DNA from: Edaphochlamys debaryana
Taxonomy: Eukaryota > Chlorophyta > Chlorophyceae > Chlamydomonadales
Direction: 5' to 3'
Assembly: GCA_016858145.1 (NCBI GenBank)
Contig: JAEHOE010000086.1
Span: 248,001-312,000, forward strand
Length of the DNA: 64,000 bases
Position 1 is the stretch's first letter, and each line of letters starts with the position of its first letter. Position numbers and translations under genes: made by a program. The notes under the pieces were generated by a model. It made no database searches, had not been told where the DNA came from, and worked only from the letters and a program-made list of their open reading frames with translations. Of this stretch, positions 22,401 through 35,187 are shown piece by piece.

Positions 22401-25400
22401 AATGCACGACCTGGAGGGGGCGGAGAGAGGCAGGAGAGTGCCTTCGGTGCAAAGCCATGCTGGCTTGAGCTGCCCCTGACCCGCCTCCGACCACCTTTGT
22501 GGGCCCTCACCTTGATCGAATGCTGCAGCTCACTTGGCGCCCATTCCAGCTTGCATGCGCCCTGATCGTTGCTCGCGAAGAAAACATGATTCCGGCCCTT
22601 CGTGGCGTTCCAGAAGGGCGAGGTCTGCTGCAGGTAGCGGGAGACCCGATCCAGGATGAGGTATGGGCCACCCGTGTTCCCTGAAAGAGGGGTGGGACAT
22701 TGCAAGGGATTGCAAGTGATGCCCGGCCGGGGACATCACAGGAGAATAGTTGTTAATGCCAGCGGCGCCCAGCCCTACAAACCAACACAACCGCGCCCAC
22801 GCACTTACGTGAATACCACATCGTAAATGTTGGAATAACAAACAGCGAGGCTGTGATGCAGAGGAGGGACAAGGGAGTATGACGTCAGTTTTGGTCGACC
22901 GCATCGTAGCAGCGGCCGCCGCACTCCGTACCGCCCAGCTTGGCACTCTCCACCTCCTCCACCTCCCGGCCAGATCCTCACCTTCCCATGGGTTCTCTGT
23001 CCGCACGGACCAGTCCCCAAGGAGCTGATCGATGAACTCAAGCTCGGCCAGGTAGATACCGTCGATTAGTGACCTGCGTACGAAAGGGAAGGACAATGAC
23101 GGTATGTAGCAGTGCACTTTGTTCTAAGGCATGGGTGCACACAAGCGCATGGGTGCACACAAGCGCCAAAACGTGCACCAGCATTAGACACACGGACAGC
23201 GGACAGCGGAGGGAGGACCCTTGATAACGAATGACAGACCCTTGACGCACCCAAGGCCTTTCACCCGGCCTGTCAATGCCTGTTGACATGCGCCGGGCCC
23301 CCGACACTAGGCCATCCGAGACCCGCACGACTCACCACCAATCGTTGAATTCCCGGCGATGTGCGACCATCTCCGGCAGGTCGTACACGTATATCTTCAG
23401 GTCAGCATGGTTTGGCAGCCAGCCTGAGAGTAAGGGGGGATTTCGTCTGGCGTTGGGCTGCCCGGCCTCCCGCACGCAGTGGTATCGCCTCTGCTTGCGG
23501 GGCCCTGCCCACGAGCGAGGACGCCTCACTCTGACATGCGGCTCCCGCCCACCACTCACCCACGCTGCTCGTGTAGGCCTTCCTCCGCGTGCAGCCGTGC
23601 CCCCAGTACCCGGGCTGGCAGTGGCACCAGCCGCGCACGCACTCTCCCACGCCACTGTGGGGTAGGTGGGGGGCGGGGCCAGGGGTGTCAGGTTGGACTC
23701 GGAGTCCAGACCGCCCGTCAGAGCCTCGGGCCCTCGCCGCCGCTAGAGCCAAATGACGAAAGTGCTACCCCGCCCAGGACCCCCGGTTTCCCAGCCGCAC
23801 CTGCAGTTGCGGTAGCAGTGGTAGGGGTCCGCGATCTCGCAGCTCTTCCCCTCGTAATAGCCGTGGCAGTTGCAGTGGGGACCCTCAGCAGGCCCCCACT
23901 GGCGAAACTGCATGGCACCCGGAGCAGTGGAAGGAAAGGCATTTTCCCAAGGCTCAGCACAATGGCCCCCCAGCAGCCGGCACCACCCGAACCCACGCAG
24001 AGCCCGTGGTCTCAACAGCGGGCGGGCCCTGCCCTAACGAACGACCTTTGCCTAAGCGCAGGGCAGCCTGTGTACCCACCCGATTGTCCGAACCCCCAAC
24101 TTGACACCAGCCGCGAAAGTTGCAGCTGCGTGAATGGAGATGCGTGTATAGTTACGCTGGGCGGTCTCTTGAGGCAGAGACCCAGGCTAATCTTACTGAG
24201 GGAAAACAAGATCGATAGTCCGAATGATGGGGTTCCTACCCGGAACCTGTCACGTAGGCAGGCGTCCAGCCATGCCCTCACCCACTTGTCAGGGCACTCC
24301 TTGAGCGGTCTCCACACGCCACCGTCGGTTGTCTTCACTTCCTGCGGGCGGGCGGGGGAGGGAGTTAATACCGGTAAGCGCACATTGCAGGCAGGGGCCG
24401 ACAGCAATGCCGGTGCTGCGCGGCTGATGGAGGCAGCCGCGGTGCGCGGTACCGGGTGAACCCCGGTTGGGTGGGGTGTCGATTGCGGTGGGCAGCCGGG
24501 GCTCCCTCTCCAGACTGTCTGCGCTGGGGGCCCTAACCGACGGACCCGCACAGACCTCATCGCCTGCCCATGCCAGTGTGAGTGGCAACGCCCGTCATGC
24601 AGCATCCTGGACCATCCTGACCCCCGGCTTTCCTCCACGTCTGCTTGATGACCCTGCCCCTCGCCGCACCTTGGGCCATTTATCCCTCGGCAGGACCTCC
24701 TCCACCAGACTGGAGGCAGGATAAGACGGGGCAGAGGGTCTGGACCGAGGAGAGCATGCATGTGCGCACCCCCTAAGGGTCAAGCGAGCGGTGCACGGTG
24801 CACGCTACTTGCACTAGCGGAAAGCGAGCAAGCAGCTAGGACCATGCGCGCACCGACAGCAACAAAACGCGGGCGCACGCACGCACGTGGGGTATGGTTT
24901 GATCTCCCGCCACTCTATGGCGGGGTGGTCCAGCGGGGGGGAGTCGGAGAGCTGCTCCGCCTCGGGCCGGTCCGTGTACTGGTAGCACAGCAGCTGAGCG
25001 GGAGGCGTGTGGGGTTGCGAACAGGGGATTGCAATCACAGATATGGCGTCTCAGTCCAGGGCTGCGTCACGCATGACAGCACAGACAGTGAGGTGTCGAA
25101 GGAACAGGACAGTACACATTTTCGTAGCGTTCTGGTCAATAGTGAGTAGTCCGCGGCTATGCCATGTCTTCACCCTGGACCGCTTGACGGGTGCTCACGG
25201 TTGGATTAAGCAAAGCTTCGTAGAGGCAGGGAGAAAAGTCCGGCCCCCCTGGCCCCTCAAACCGCACGTCTGGGCACACGCCCGGGAGCGCCCGCAGCTG
25301 CCTGGGCAAACACACGGAACGAGGGGCAGCAGGGGGGCAGCTTACACGTTTGCGGTCACGCGAGCTTGAGCAGGCGGGAGGCGGGACGGCCGCCAACCCT

Positions 25401-26338
25401 GAAGCCGGGCGGCGTCCGTCCATGCTGCCCGGTCCCTCGTGTCGCCACGCAGGATCCCCCCCATGCGTGCATGGTACGGCAGATCCCCATTGGCCCCGTC
25501 ACGCGCACCTGTAACAGGCACAGTTCTTTGGATATGCAGCACCGTAAACCGGGGTGGTGCTGTCATTAGTACTGGGATGGCAGGCGGGGAGGAGGCGCTG
25601 TGTGCACGTGGGGCCTGAGGTTGCGCGGCGACATGAGGGAAGGGGGGCGGGGCGGGAACGCTAGTCTGTCCGTCTCGTCAGTCCCATCAGAACAGCACGA
25701 TAATCGGCATATTTGTGATCCCAAACCACCCGCACCCGTCAGGCCGAACGGGCAGTCGCACTGCCCAGTCTCGCCATTGCAGTTGCCGTGCCTGGGCATG
25801 CACCGCGGTGCGTCAGGCGGACGGAGGGTGATGGGGTCAGGGTGATGGGATGGAAGAATCGGCAGTAAAAGCATTGGAACCCCGGGCAGCAACCGTGGAC
25901 ACCAGCCTCCCTCGCCATCACCCTCGGCAGCACGCTCACACGGCCCTGAGGGGCAGCACCAGCCCGACCTACGAACCCAGCAGCGCGTTGAACCCATCCC
26001 TCGCCCCCTTCAGCACACCCCTCCGCCCAGCCCCTTCACCATCTTCCCCCGGTGCCGCCTGCTCAGACGCACATTTCCAAGCCATCCATCTAGAATAGCA
26101 GCCACCCAGAAATAAACGGTGCCAGCAAAGACCATGCTTCCGCATACGTTGAACATATCTTTGGCACTGCTGCTTAAGCTAGACCATCCGGTTCAGGCCG
26201 AGGTGCGTAGTCGACCTGCGCTTACCTGGAGCAGCCTGGGTCACAGGTCCTTGTCTCCTCACGAAAGGGACTCCACGCGCCACCAACAATGAAAAGCGCT
26301 GCGAGGACTGCCGCTGAGAAAACGCGCGAAGATTCCAT
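19480..26338 (-). CDS. EGF-like/exostosin (GT47) glycosyltransferase, paralogue 2
   Basis: Twenty-three minus-strand exons join in phase to 681 residues: 26338-26226, 25791-25736, 25614-25509, 25301-25199, 24993-24887, 24709-24670, 24341-24282, 23907-23801, 23654-23560, 23423-23336, 23073-22982, 22850-22809, 22680-22511, 22410-22282, 22129-22095, 21886-21817, 21406-21306, 21231-21123, 20900-20882, 20686-20556, 20457-20341, 19992-19970, 19612-19480. Every exon has the length and phase of its partner in the gene at 8556-16474, except exon 1 (21 bp shorter) and exon 8 (12 bp longer). The signal peptide starts MESSRVFSAAVLAALF. Two EGF-like modules precede the exostosin domain, which opens at LKIYVYDLPEM and carries KFCLAPSGHGWG and MTGCVPVIVQDH. 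Many substitutions between paralogues are synonymous or conservative, so both are probably under selection. Intron 13 has a normal GTGAGG donor. It shares a divergent upstream region with the gene at 26941. Confidence 0.9.
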
Positions 26339-26940
26339 TCCGCCACCCCAGCCCCAGCCTATGGATGTTGAATCACAACCACTCTGTGCGAGAGTCTTTG
26401 AAGACCGCGCTTACAGTATCCGTGTGGGCATGTGTGGGCGTGGCAGTTGTTCTCTGGCGCGTGCTCGACGCACGGGTTTGCCTCGCGAGGACTGTTGCGC
26501 ATGGCCAGAAAGCACGACGTCCCATTCGCTATGTTCGGGCGGGGCTCATGGAGGGGGCGCCCGCCAATACACCTCCCCTCCACCTCGCTCGTACCCCGGT
26601 TAATCCCGGTGAAGAACCGGGGAGTGGTCCCCGCGGTAAAAGAACTTTGGAATGCTTGGGACGCTGGCTTCGCCCCGGTCTGAGAAGCCATTGGTCGCCG
26701 GCACGGCCGTTGTGTTTCATCGCCGATGCATCCACCGTCGGTAGACATTATGCCCACAACGATGAGTTACCCACACTCCTCTCCTAGATAGTTCGTTCAA
26801 GGCCAAGAGCAGCCCCGAGCAGCACCGAGTTTCGCACGGCCCGCCTTGACTACTTCACAATGGAACAATCTTGAATAGTTTTGGAGGTAGTGCTGCGAGG
26901 CTTAGCAGAGAGAAAGCGGCGTGGCTTTTGCAGGCCACAC
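26339..26940. promoter_or_regulatory. Divergent promoter region shared by two exostosin genes
   Basis: Only 602 bp separate the start codons of the minus-strand gene (26338) and the plus-strand gene (26941). The interval must hold both 5' UTRs and promoters. I see no TATA box or repeated motif that I would name with confidence. Co-regulation of the pair is a reasonable inference from the layout only. Confidence 0.5.
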
Positions 26941-29900
26941 ATGGCTCACCAGTACCGCATCCTGAGAGTCTTTGCTGCTCTGTCGCTCTTCACATTATGC
27001 CAAAGTGGTGAGCGAGCTGGCCAATGAGTGCAACCAAGCGCCACGGCGCTAACGGAGCACGCGCATCGGTCCTACCTACCTGCGCAGACAATTCCGCTGA
27101 GAATTTTAGGGGTCTGCGCGAAGGCGTTACACCTTGGCGTGGCGTCGGCAGTTGGAGTGGGCTGGGCCGGGATGGCCGTCGGTTGCTGAACCGCAAGCTT
27201 AAGTACGAGGAGGTCTTCGCATACTGGAACCGCACGGTGGGGGTGGGGGGGAAGAGGGGCAGCGGGGGATACTGCTACCCAGGTGACGTAAGGGGGGCCG
27301 GGATGCTGCACCTGCCTGGACCTATCCCACAGGCCTGGATGGCCTTGCTGCTCGCCAGTAGGGTGCTGTGGGTATGCATGTGTCGGTCCTCGCCTGCTGA
27401 CCTCGGTGGTGGGACCCGGGCTCCAGTGCTATGGTTGCAGTTACGTTTGCGCCAAGGGTTAGCCAGTGGGTGTGTAGCGTTGCTATCCTGCACCTGTCCT
27501 CTACTCTGCACCCAACCTTCCATCCTCCAGTATGGCAAGTGGTCACATGAGGTCCATGAGCAACACGTGTCTGCATTCAAGTGGGGCGGGGAGGGAGGAG
27601 GGGGGGCCTGAGGCAGGCATTGTAGGGCGGATTGAGCCTGCTGTGTGGCGGGAAGGGTGGCAGGTTGGCCATCTCAAAAGTCATTGCGTAAATCACCCCC
27701 CCGTGCCTCGCCCCGCCCCGCCCCGCCTTCGCTCCCAGGCTCAAGCTGCAGTCCAGCCCCGAGGGCGCGGCCGCCTGGGACCGCCCCCCCCGCCTCCGAT
27801 GTGGCCTTCCTAGATGCCTACTACTTCTTGCGGGGGCTCACTAGTTCAGCTCAGATGCCCCCGGCGCCAGGGTGGACCCCCGAGCGGGACAGGTGTCCCA
27901 AGGGTGAGCCCCGGCATTGGAATTTGCCTAGAGGACAAGGGGTCCAGACGAGCCAAGGATGGGCTCAGCGGTCCCTCGCCCCACTCCGACCTCCGAAAGG
28001 CCCAAGCTGCGAAAGCTCCTCTCCCCGTGTGTGACCAGCGACCAACCCCATACCTCCGGCCGTCCTCTCCCTGACCCACATCCCCTGTCCACGCCCGCAT
28101 CAGGCTGTACCGACCACGGCACGTGCCACCAGGAGGAGGGCCGCTGCGACTGCCCCCGCGGCCGCACCGGCCCCGACTGCTCCCAGCCCCTCAACACCTC
28201 TATCACCGAGTGGTGCCTGGAGGACGTGATTTCGCAACGCATCATGCGGGAACAATGGTGCGGCGGTCTTGTCACCTTTCTTGCGGTTTCGGAAAGTGGT
28301 CCAGCATCGAGTCGAGGGGAGATGGGGCTTGATGCTTCCTCCCCATGCCACCCTTGGTCGACACGCCTCCCGCTACGCTTCCTGCGCATCCCTTGTCCCT
28401 CCCCCTTCCTTGCCCCTTGCCCGTCTCCTTCTTACTCAGCCCCCCGTCCCGCCCGCCCTGCCCTACTGTCCGCGCCCTCAGTGTCAACTCTTGCAACCAG
28501 AGAGGTTCCTGCATAAATGGCTTCTGCCATTGCTTCCCGGGATACTACGGAGCGGGTGAGAGGCCAGGGCAGAAGTGGCGTGGTGCGGGTGTTAAGTGCT
28601 TGGCCTCAAGCCGCCGCACTACCCAGATGGGACCCCATAACCATATGCCCTCCCCCCCCTCCCCCCAGACTGCTCCATCAGTATGGACTGGGACGCCTCC
28701 CCCGCCCCTCAGCCCGTGCTGCTGCAGGGCCTGGGCTACGAGTGAGCGGGGGGACGGGCGGGCGGGCGGAAGGGGCGGAAGGGGTGGCCGGCACGCGCAA
28801 TGGACGTTTCCGGAGGGCATTGCGGCGTCCTGCTTCCCTCGGTCCGACCCCAGCCCCCACCGCCCCAGGATCAATCCTCGCGGCCCCAAGATCTTTGTGT
28901 ACGAGTTTCCGCCGCAGTACAATGTCTGGTGGGGGCGGGGGCGGGGGCCAGGACCGGAGGCGGACTGGCTGACGGGGAAGAGGCTGGCCGAGATCGGGGC
29001 CCTCCCGCTAGGGACGAGGGGAGTTGCGGAGCCCCGGTCCAGGATCGCTGGGGGCCTCCTGGTGCAGAGGGAGGCCTGCAGTCCGAGCCGCAACTGCTGC
29101 GGTACCATGTACTCAAACCCCTGCGCTTCTTTACTAGGAACCTCATGTGGGTTGATCGGCCCAACAACATGGCTCTGTGGGAGCGAATCCTTAGCTTGCG
29201 CCTGAGGACCCTGAACCCGGAGGAGGTGTGTGTGTGTGTGTGGCTAGTGTCGGGGAAGAGGGGATAGGAATGCGGGCACGGGCCAAACCCCGTGGTGAGC
29301 GAGGCAGGTCGCGTGATGGGGGGCGGTGAGATTGGGACTGTCAAGAATGGGGAAGGCAGCTGGGCGCAGGCAGGGGTTCGCGAGGGCAGCAATTACACAG
29401 GCGGGCGACAGCCCATGGTGGACTACACCCCACAGGGTCACCCCACAACAACCCATGTCCTTCCTCCCACACCTTCAGGCAGATTACTTTTTCCTCCCGG
29501 GCTGCCTGCGCGGCTGCAGCCGGTGGAGGGGCAAGTTCGAGTACATCCTGGTGGGCGCCAGGGGGTGGGGGCGGAGGTATACAGGAGAATGGGGGAGGAG
29601 GAGGGCGCGGCTGGGATCGCAAGCAGGCTGCGTAATGTGCTTGCCACCGGGGATTGGAATGCCCGGGGGCCACAAGAGACCGGAGGCTCCCCCCGCCGCG
29701 GGACTTACTACCCCGTATCCTCTCTCCTCAGCAACACTACGGGCGGTACTGGGAGCGGCGGGGCGGGAAAGACCACATCGTCACAGCCATGGGTGGGTCT
29801 GGGCGCGGGAGGGGGGGAGGGCGCGGAGGGTAACCAGCCCAAGGGGGTGCGGTGAAGTTCCGGGGCAGTGCTTCCTGCTTCCTGCTTGCGCTGGGCGCAG

Positions 29901-32900
29901 GGATGAAGCGCAGCGCCTCCTGCGCTTGGACTCGTATCATCCGTCCTGCCCCCACTACGGTACCTTCCTCGTGATCCTCCTCCAGGTGACTGGGGCCGAT
30001 GTGAGATAAACTGGGTGCCGCAGTCCTACCGTTCCTTCGACGGCTTCCCCGGCAACGCCACTGTGCCCTCTGTGGACGTGGGGCCCCTCATGGAGCGGGT
30101 GACGGTGCTGCACCACTGGGGACTCACGGCGGACCGAACCGGGTGGGCAGCAGGGGGCGGGACGGATGGGAGTGGGCAGCGCATATAGCTGGCAGGGGTA
30201 GGCCAAGTGGGGGATTCCCGCGACCAGACCCCGCGACAGGGGAGGTCGGTGCAGTGGTGCTGGACCCGCGGCCATTGACCGAGGTCGCCTGTGCTCGTCC
30301 CGCGCGCCTGCGTGCATTGACCCCCACAGGGGCGCTCCAACCAGATGGTACATGCCATGCCACAAGCCCGATCACGTAAGTTGTCAATGTTCTTGGTGTG
30401 TGTGTGTGTGTGTGGGGGGGGGGGGCTGAGTGCCAAAACCCTGCGAAGGCGGCAGCCCTGTCTAGCAGTCGGCATTCTTCTTGCGCTGAGGCCCAGTAGC
30501 ATGCGGCCCGGTGCTCGTGTGCTAGCGTGCTACGTTGGTAGCGAGCAAAGCAGAACCCAAAAGCGCAAAACAGAGATACGCCGCGCTGCGGCCCTGAGCG
30601 AATCCCAATGTTGACCCGTGCTCATGTGTGTGGGGGTGGCGGAGTGGAACGAAGTAGCGTGTGGGGGGGGTGACGGGGGCGGGGCGGAGCAGGGTGCTTG
30701 AGATCTCTCCGCCACCCGTCCGGACTCTGCCTCACAGCCCACCTCCCTGTCCCGTCTCCCCGCTCAGGACATTGTCGTCCCCCCACTGGTGGACCACTAT
30801 TTCTCTCAGTTTGCCGAGTGGAGCGTTTGGCATCCCAAGCGAAAAATGCAGTGAGCAGGGCGCGAGAGTGCGGCTTGGGGGTGGTGCCAGGCAGCCCATC
30901 TGCTGCTGCGTCCTCCGTGGATGGGCGGAACAACATGGGGAGAGCAAAGCCTTGAATGGGGGGGGGGTAGGGCGGGCAGTGGCGGCTCGCCATGCGGGCT
31001 TTCCGTTGTCCGCTGCTCCTTAATTCCTCGCCTCAATATCCTATACCCCAGCCCCATCAACAAGACCGTCCTGGCCTCAGTGGCAGGTGGGGCATCGACA
31101 CAGGGGAGGGAACGGGGCACGGCGCGAGGCGGTTTTGAGACGCGTGCCTTTGACACTTTTTCTCCCAAAGCCGCCTACCACCTCTGCAACACAATCTCCT
31201 CCACCCCCAGGATCCCTGTGCGGTGCGGGGAGAGACGAGGAGCCTCCCTGCAAGGTGCGAGCGGGCAAGGGTAAGGGGGGGGAAGGGCCACGGTGACGAG
31301 AACGCCCGCCACCATGCGCCCCTCGCCTACCGCGCATGTCACCCCAGCGGCCTTTGCAGGTGCCGGTCTCCTTGACTGCCCGCCCCGCACCCTCCCCTCC
31401 CTGCACACGTCAACCTCACCCCGCCCCCAGGAGAACTACTACTCGTTTGGCGTTCGGGGAGCGCTGTGGCTGCTGCTTCGAGACAAGCCAGGATTCCAGG
31501 TCGGTAGTCCGCGGGGTTGTTCCCGGTGGTAGTCGCTGTGAAGATAAGGGCGAGTACACCTTCATGGTTGTTAGCTTGCATGCCCATCCCCGGCAGACGG
31601 CCGTACGCGGGACGTGGGTGACCTCAATTAGGACTCGCTTCCATGCGCCTATGCCTGGCCTAATGGCCTGGCTCCCCTGGCTGGCCTGGCCTAAGCAACA
31701 CGGCTCAGTGCGGGGGTGAGCATACGGTAGTGATCCGCCGCAGACGTCATTGCACAGTCTGCGCCATATGTTGGGCTAGACCAGGGTGGCTGCCCGAAGG
31801 CAGGAAAAGGGCTGAGCCCCGTGGTCCCCCCCAGGGGGCCCAATCTCCGAGTCTGGCTCCGGGAAGCCCTCAACCCTCTCCACCACCAGCCCGCACCACG
31901 GCATGCACGCTCGCATCCAGCCATTGATTCGTTAGCGCGCACACATTCGCGGGGACCCATGGGGCTCGGGCCTTTCGTGTTGTGTCAAGAGGGGCCTCAT
32001 GCACGGCCCTCGGCCATCTCATCTCATCCCCCCCCTCCCATCCTGTCAGGTGGTCAAGCGGTCTCCCAACATCATCCAGCTGATGACGGAGAGCGTGTTC
32101 TGCTTTACGCCCACCGGTATGCGGACCTCGCGGGGCGATGCGGAAGCCCAGGCAGCGGTGTAGCAGTGCCGGTTCCGGTAGCAGCTTATGCGTAGGGCAG
32201 ACGGCCGAGCTGATGCGATGGGCGCAAGAAGGGCTCGGTTACTGCAGGTTGGGCTCCGCGATCAGCCACGGCTTACCACTGCGCCCCATCCCGGCCGCCC
32301 TAAACTCCTTCGTCCAGCCACACAGCCCACTGCCCTCTCCGCAGCTCTGAGCTGATGGTACCTCCACTACCCCCCCTGCCCCCAGGCGCTGGCTACGGCA
32401 AGCGCAACGTAATGGCTACCACCCTGGGGTGCATCCCCGTCGTCATCAGCGGTGCGTCGGTGCTCCTGTGTACCAAATGTGGCTGGGCTGCAGAATGTTT
32501 CATGAGTATCGTTGATACCTACTGGGCGCCGGAGATGACATGGGATAGCCCCCTGTGCTGGAAGCGGCCTCAGCCCCAGGAGGCCCTCCTGCTCAGACCC
32601 ACGCTCAGCCCCCCTCCGCCGCCTCCCTCTCCCCTCCCCTCAGACCACGTGGCTCAGCCCTGGGAGCCGTTCCTGGATTGGAACTCGTTCGGTGTGTGGA
32701 TCCCGGAGGCCGACATGAACGCCACGGAGGCAATGCTGCGGGCATTCACTCCGGAGGAGAAGGCGGAGAAGATGGTAAGGGCGGGTGGGGAGAAGGGGCG
32801 TTGGAGCAAGGTAGCTGCTGAAGAGGCGAGGCAAGGATAGTTGATCCGCCTCGCTCTCCTCAGCGCTGTGCCAGCAGAGAGGGCAGGGCGGCAAGTTCCC

Positions 32901-35187
32901 GCATGCTGCAACCCCTTCCCCGCCACCCCCCGCCCCACCCCCCTTACAGCGCAAGCTCCACTGCGCCGCGATGCACCTGACCTGGTCCTCCGTGTTCGGG
33001 TCTGTGATCGCGGGCGACAGCGGAGCCTGGGACGCGGTCGCCACCCTGGTCTGGATCCTGAGGGCCCGGGCGCGAAACCCGGGCGTGCCGGACCACCGGC
33101 TGAGAGAAGTAAGCGATGGGGGGCGCGTGGTGCCTTGGGGATCGCGAGCGGGGGGGGGGGTTGGGGCTAGAATCTGAGCGGGGGATGCACGCGGCAAACG
33201 CCTTAGCGTCAGCCTCAGTTTGGGCGTATGGTGTCTTTCCAATGTGAAGTGTAGGGCCTCCGGCCCAGGCGTTTCCTACCCACTCTCTGTCTCCCTCTTC
33301 TTTTTCAACCCCTCCCCGTACATAGTCCCATTACTTTGGTTTTGGGCTGAGCTCTCGCCGTCGGGCTCTCGGGGGGCGAAATCCCTCCACTGTGTCATGA
33401 AGGTTGGGGGAACTTAAGCCCGTGGGCACACCAGGCGCCACCGCCCTCAGGCTCTGCGCTTCAGCCCATCATGCTGCAGGCCTGTGTGCCAGGGGAGTCA
33501 TGGAGCCACGCAAAGACTTGCGATTCACGCACAGCCCGCGATGCCACAAGCTTGAGATTCCTGATCCCTACTGTGTCGTAGATTGAGAGCAGGGAAACTT
33601 GTCGACCCGGCGCGAACTCAACATGTTGGGAAGGCAGTCGCACCTCCTCGCACCCATAGCCCAAGAAGCAATCCAAATAAACGTTTTGATACTTGCCTAA
33701 CCCTCTAAAGCTATCAGCGAGGTAGTTCCGACAAGTTTGCGCGCAGCTGTTGCGAGGATGGCTGCGGTGGCGACTTCGGCCACACCTTGCTGCTCGAGCC
33801 CGCACCAAGCTCGATGTTGCTATGTAAGCTTTAGTAACTCAGATCGGTTGAGGGAGAAGTAGTTGCAACACTTTGTCGCCGGGCGGCGCGGAAACGTGTT
33901 TCGCCCCGCGTCCATCGTACGTCCGCCCCATGCCCCCCCGAAGCTTCGCGCGGAGCGCGCCATACGGCCCCGCGCCTGTACCGTGCCCGCACGCATGTCC
34001 AGGGCTCCGCCCACTTCTCAGCTTCAAGGAACCTGACACACTAAGTGTACAGCTTTGAGGAATCCGACGTCCGACCTCGCTTGTTGCACCCCGACCTCGA
34101 CCTGGCTTGACTCCTGCCCGCAAGGACCCCGTTCTCCACCCTACACCCTCTCCCTTTCCCGTTACACCAACTCCCCCCTAAACATAATTTTATTCCTCTT
34201 TGCATCTTTGTATCTCTGCCCCTCCCTGGCAGGTGGACCCCGACTTCGATGCCTTCATGGACTGCCGCACTCTGGTGCCCGGGACGGCAGCAGCTGGGGC
34301 CGCCTCGCCCCCAATGCCCAACTCTGCGCAAGTCACCCTGGTACAACCCGCCGCCGCCGCCGCGGAGGCAGTCACCTTCCCCCGCCGCACCTTCACCACC
34401 GCAGCCTGGGCCGCGGCACGGGCGGCGTCAGGGGGAGCCGGTGGCGGCGGGGGGCTGGACATAGCACTGCCGGGCTTGGGGTCCGACCCCCGGGCGGGCG
34501 CGACGGAGGCTGCTCCGGGCGGGGGCAGCTGGGTGGTCGTACCCGGAGGACTCAACCTGACGTGAGAAAGGAGGGCGACCAAGGGGGTTGGGGGGTAGCA
34601 GCTGCGCTGGGCAAGAGAGGGCCAGGAAACCATGTACGCAACGGGTCGCCAGGGCATGAGAGAAAGGGAGCGGGGCAGTCGGTAAGGGGAGGGCGCAGCA
34701 GAAATGCAGCCCCACCGTGGCATGCGGTTTGCGCATCACAATTTGCCTTGCCGCGGTAGCAATAGCAGCCTACAGCTTACCGTGTCCGTCTTACCGCACC
34801 CCCCCGCCCCCACCAGGTCCCCTCTGTGCCTCCACCAGCACGCTGGTGTGGTCTACACAGACCCAAAGTGGCCCGTCACAATCCCTGCAGAGCTGAGAAA
34901 GGTGAGGCAGCTGACGGGGGCATGGGAAGTTAGGGTGAGTAAGCTGTTTATGGTGCGGGCATGTGCGCAACGTCCTGTGCATCCTGTACGTCCTGGGGTG
35001 CCACTGTGTAACCCCACGAGTAAACAATCCCTTGCACCAGTTGGCTCCTTCCGCCTCATCCGCGCAGACCCACTCCCCGGAGAACTGCCTGCCCCGCGAC
35101 ATTCACCGCCCTGGGCTGTTCTTCGCCGGCGGCTCCGCCACCTGCACCCCGGGGGAGCCCGTCACAAACTGCGCCGTGCTGGTGTGA
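26941..35187 (+). CDS. EGF-like/exostosin (GT47) protein with long C-terminal tail
   Basis: Twenty-four exons: 26941-27007, 27088-27236, 27531-27580, 27739-27903, 28104-28257, 28482-28555, 28669-28741, 28869-28928, 29138-29225, 29479-29550, 29732-29792, 29986-30142, 30330-30375, 30768-30850, 31052-31086, 31211-31254, 31431-31499, 32050-32116, 32386-32451, 32644-32774, 32950-33108, 34233-34561, 34817-34901, 35068-35187. They give about 800 residues if the C8 run at 27784-27791 in exon 4 has one C too many; as written, exon 4 frameshifts. The signal peptide (MAHQYRILRVFAALSLF) precedes two EGF-like modules (CTDHGTCHQEEGRCDC and GSCINGFCHCFPGYYG). The GT47 domain shows PKIFVYEFPP, GDWGRCE, WYMPCHKPDHDIVVPPL and ATTLGCIPVVISDH. 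A tail of about 230 residues follows, with an Ala/Gly-rich stretch and a Cys-bearing end. Intron 21 holds repeat R. The final acceptor could instead be 35041, adding nine codons. It is clearly diverged from the paralogue pair. Confidence 0.85.
31815..31930. repeat. About 115-bp repeat, copy 1
   Basis: In intron 17 of the third exostosin gene, a segment ending GGCATGCACGCTCGCATCC and then AGCCATTGATTCGTT recurs at 35560-35675 in the same orientation. Both copies also share TCTCCACCACCAGCCCGC. It is too short to classify. Confidence 0.75.
33340..34030 (+). repeat. Dispersed repeat R, longest copy, in intron 21
   Basis: This copy fills most of intron 21 (33109-34232) of the third exostosin gene. 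It runs from about TTTTGGGCTGAGC to GCCCGCACGCATG. Related copies lie at 17690-18090 and 41700-42245 (forward) and at 11885-12290 and 17345-17530 (inverted, partial). I see no long ORF, clear terminal inverted repeat or LTR signature. It could be a non-autonomous transposon or part of a larger element. All copies are intronic or intergenic. Confidence 0.75.

Noticed and set aside
28545..29108. 187-residue minus-strand frame across exostosin gene 3
   Set aside because: It is antisense to exons 7 and 8, whose EGF and PKIFVYEFPP content fixes the coding strand.
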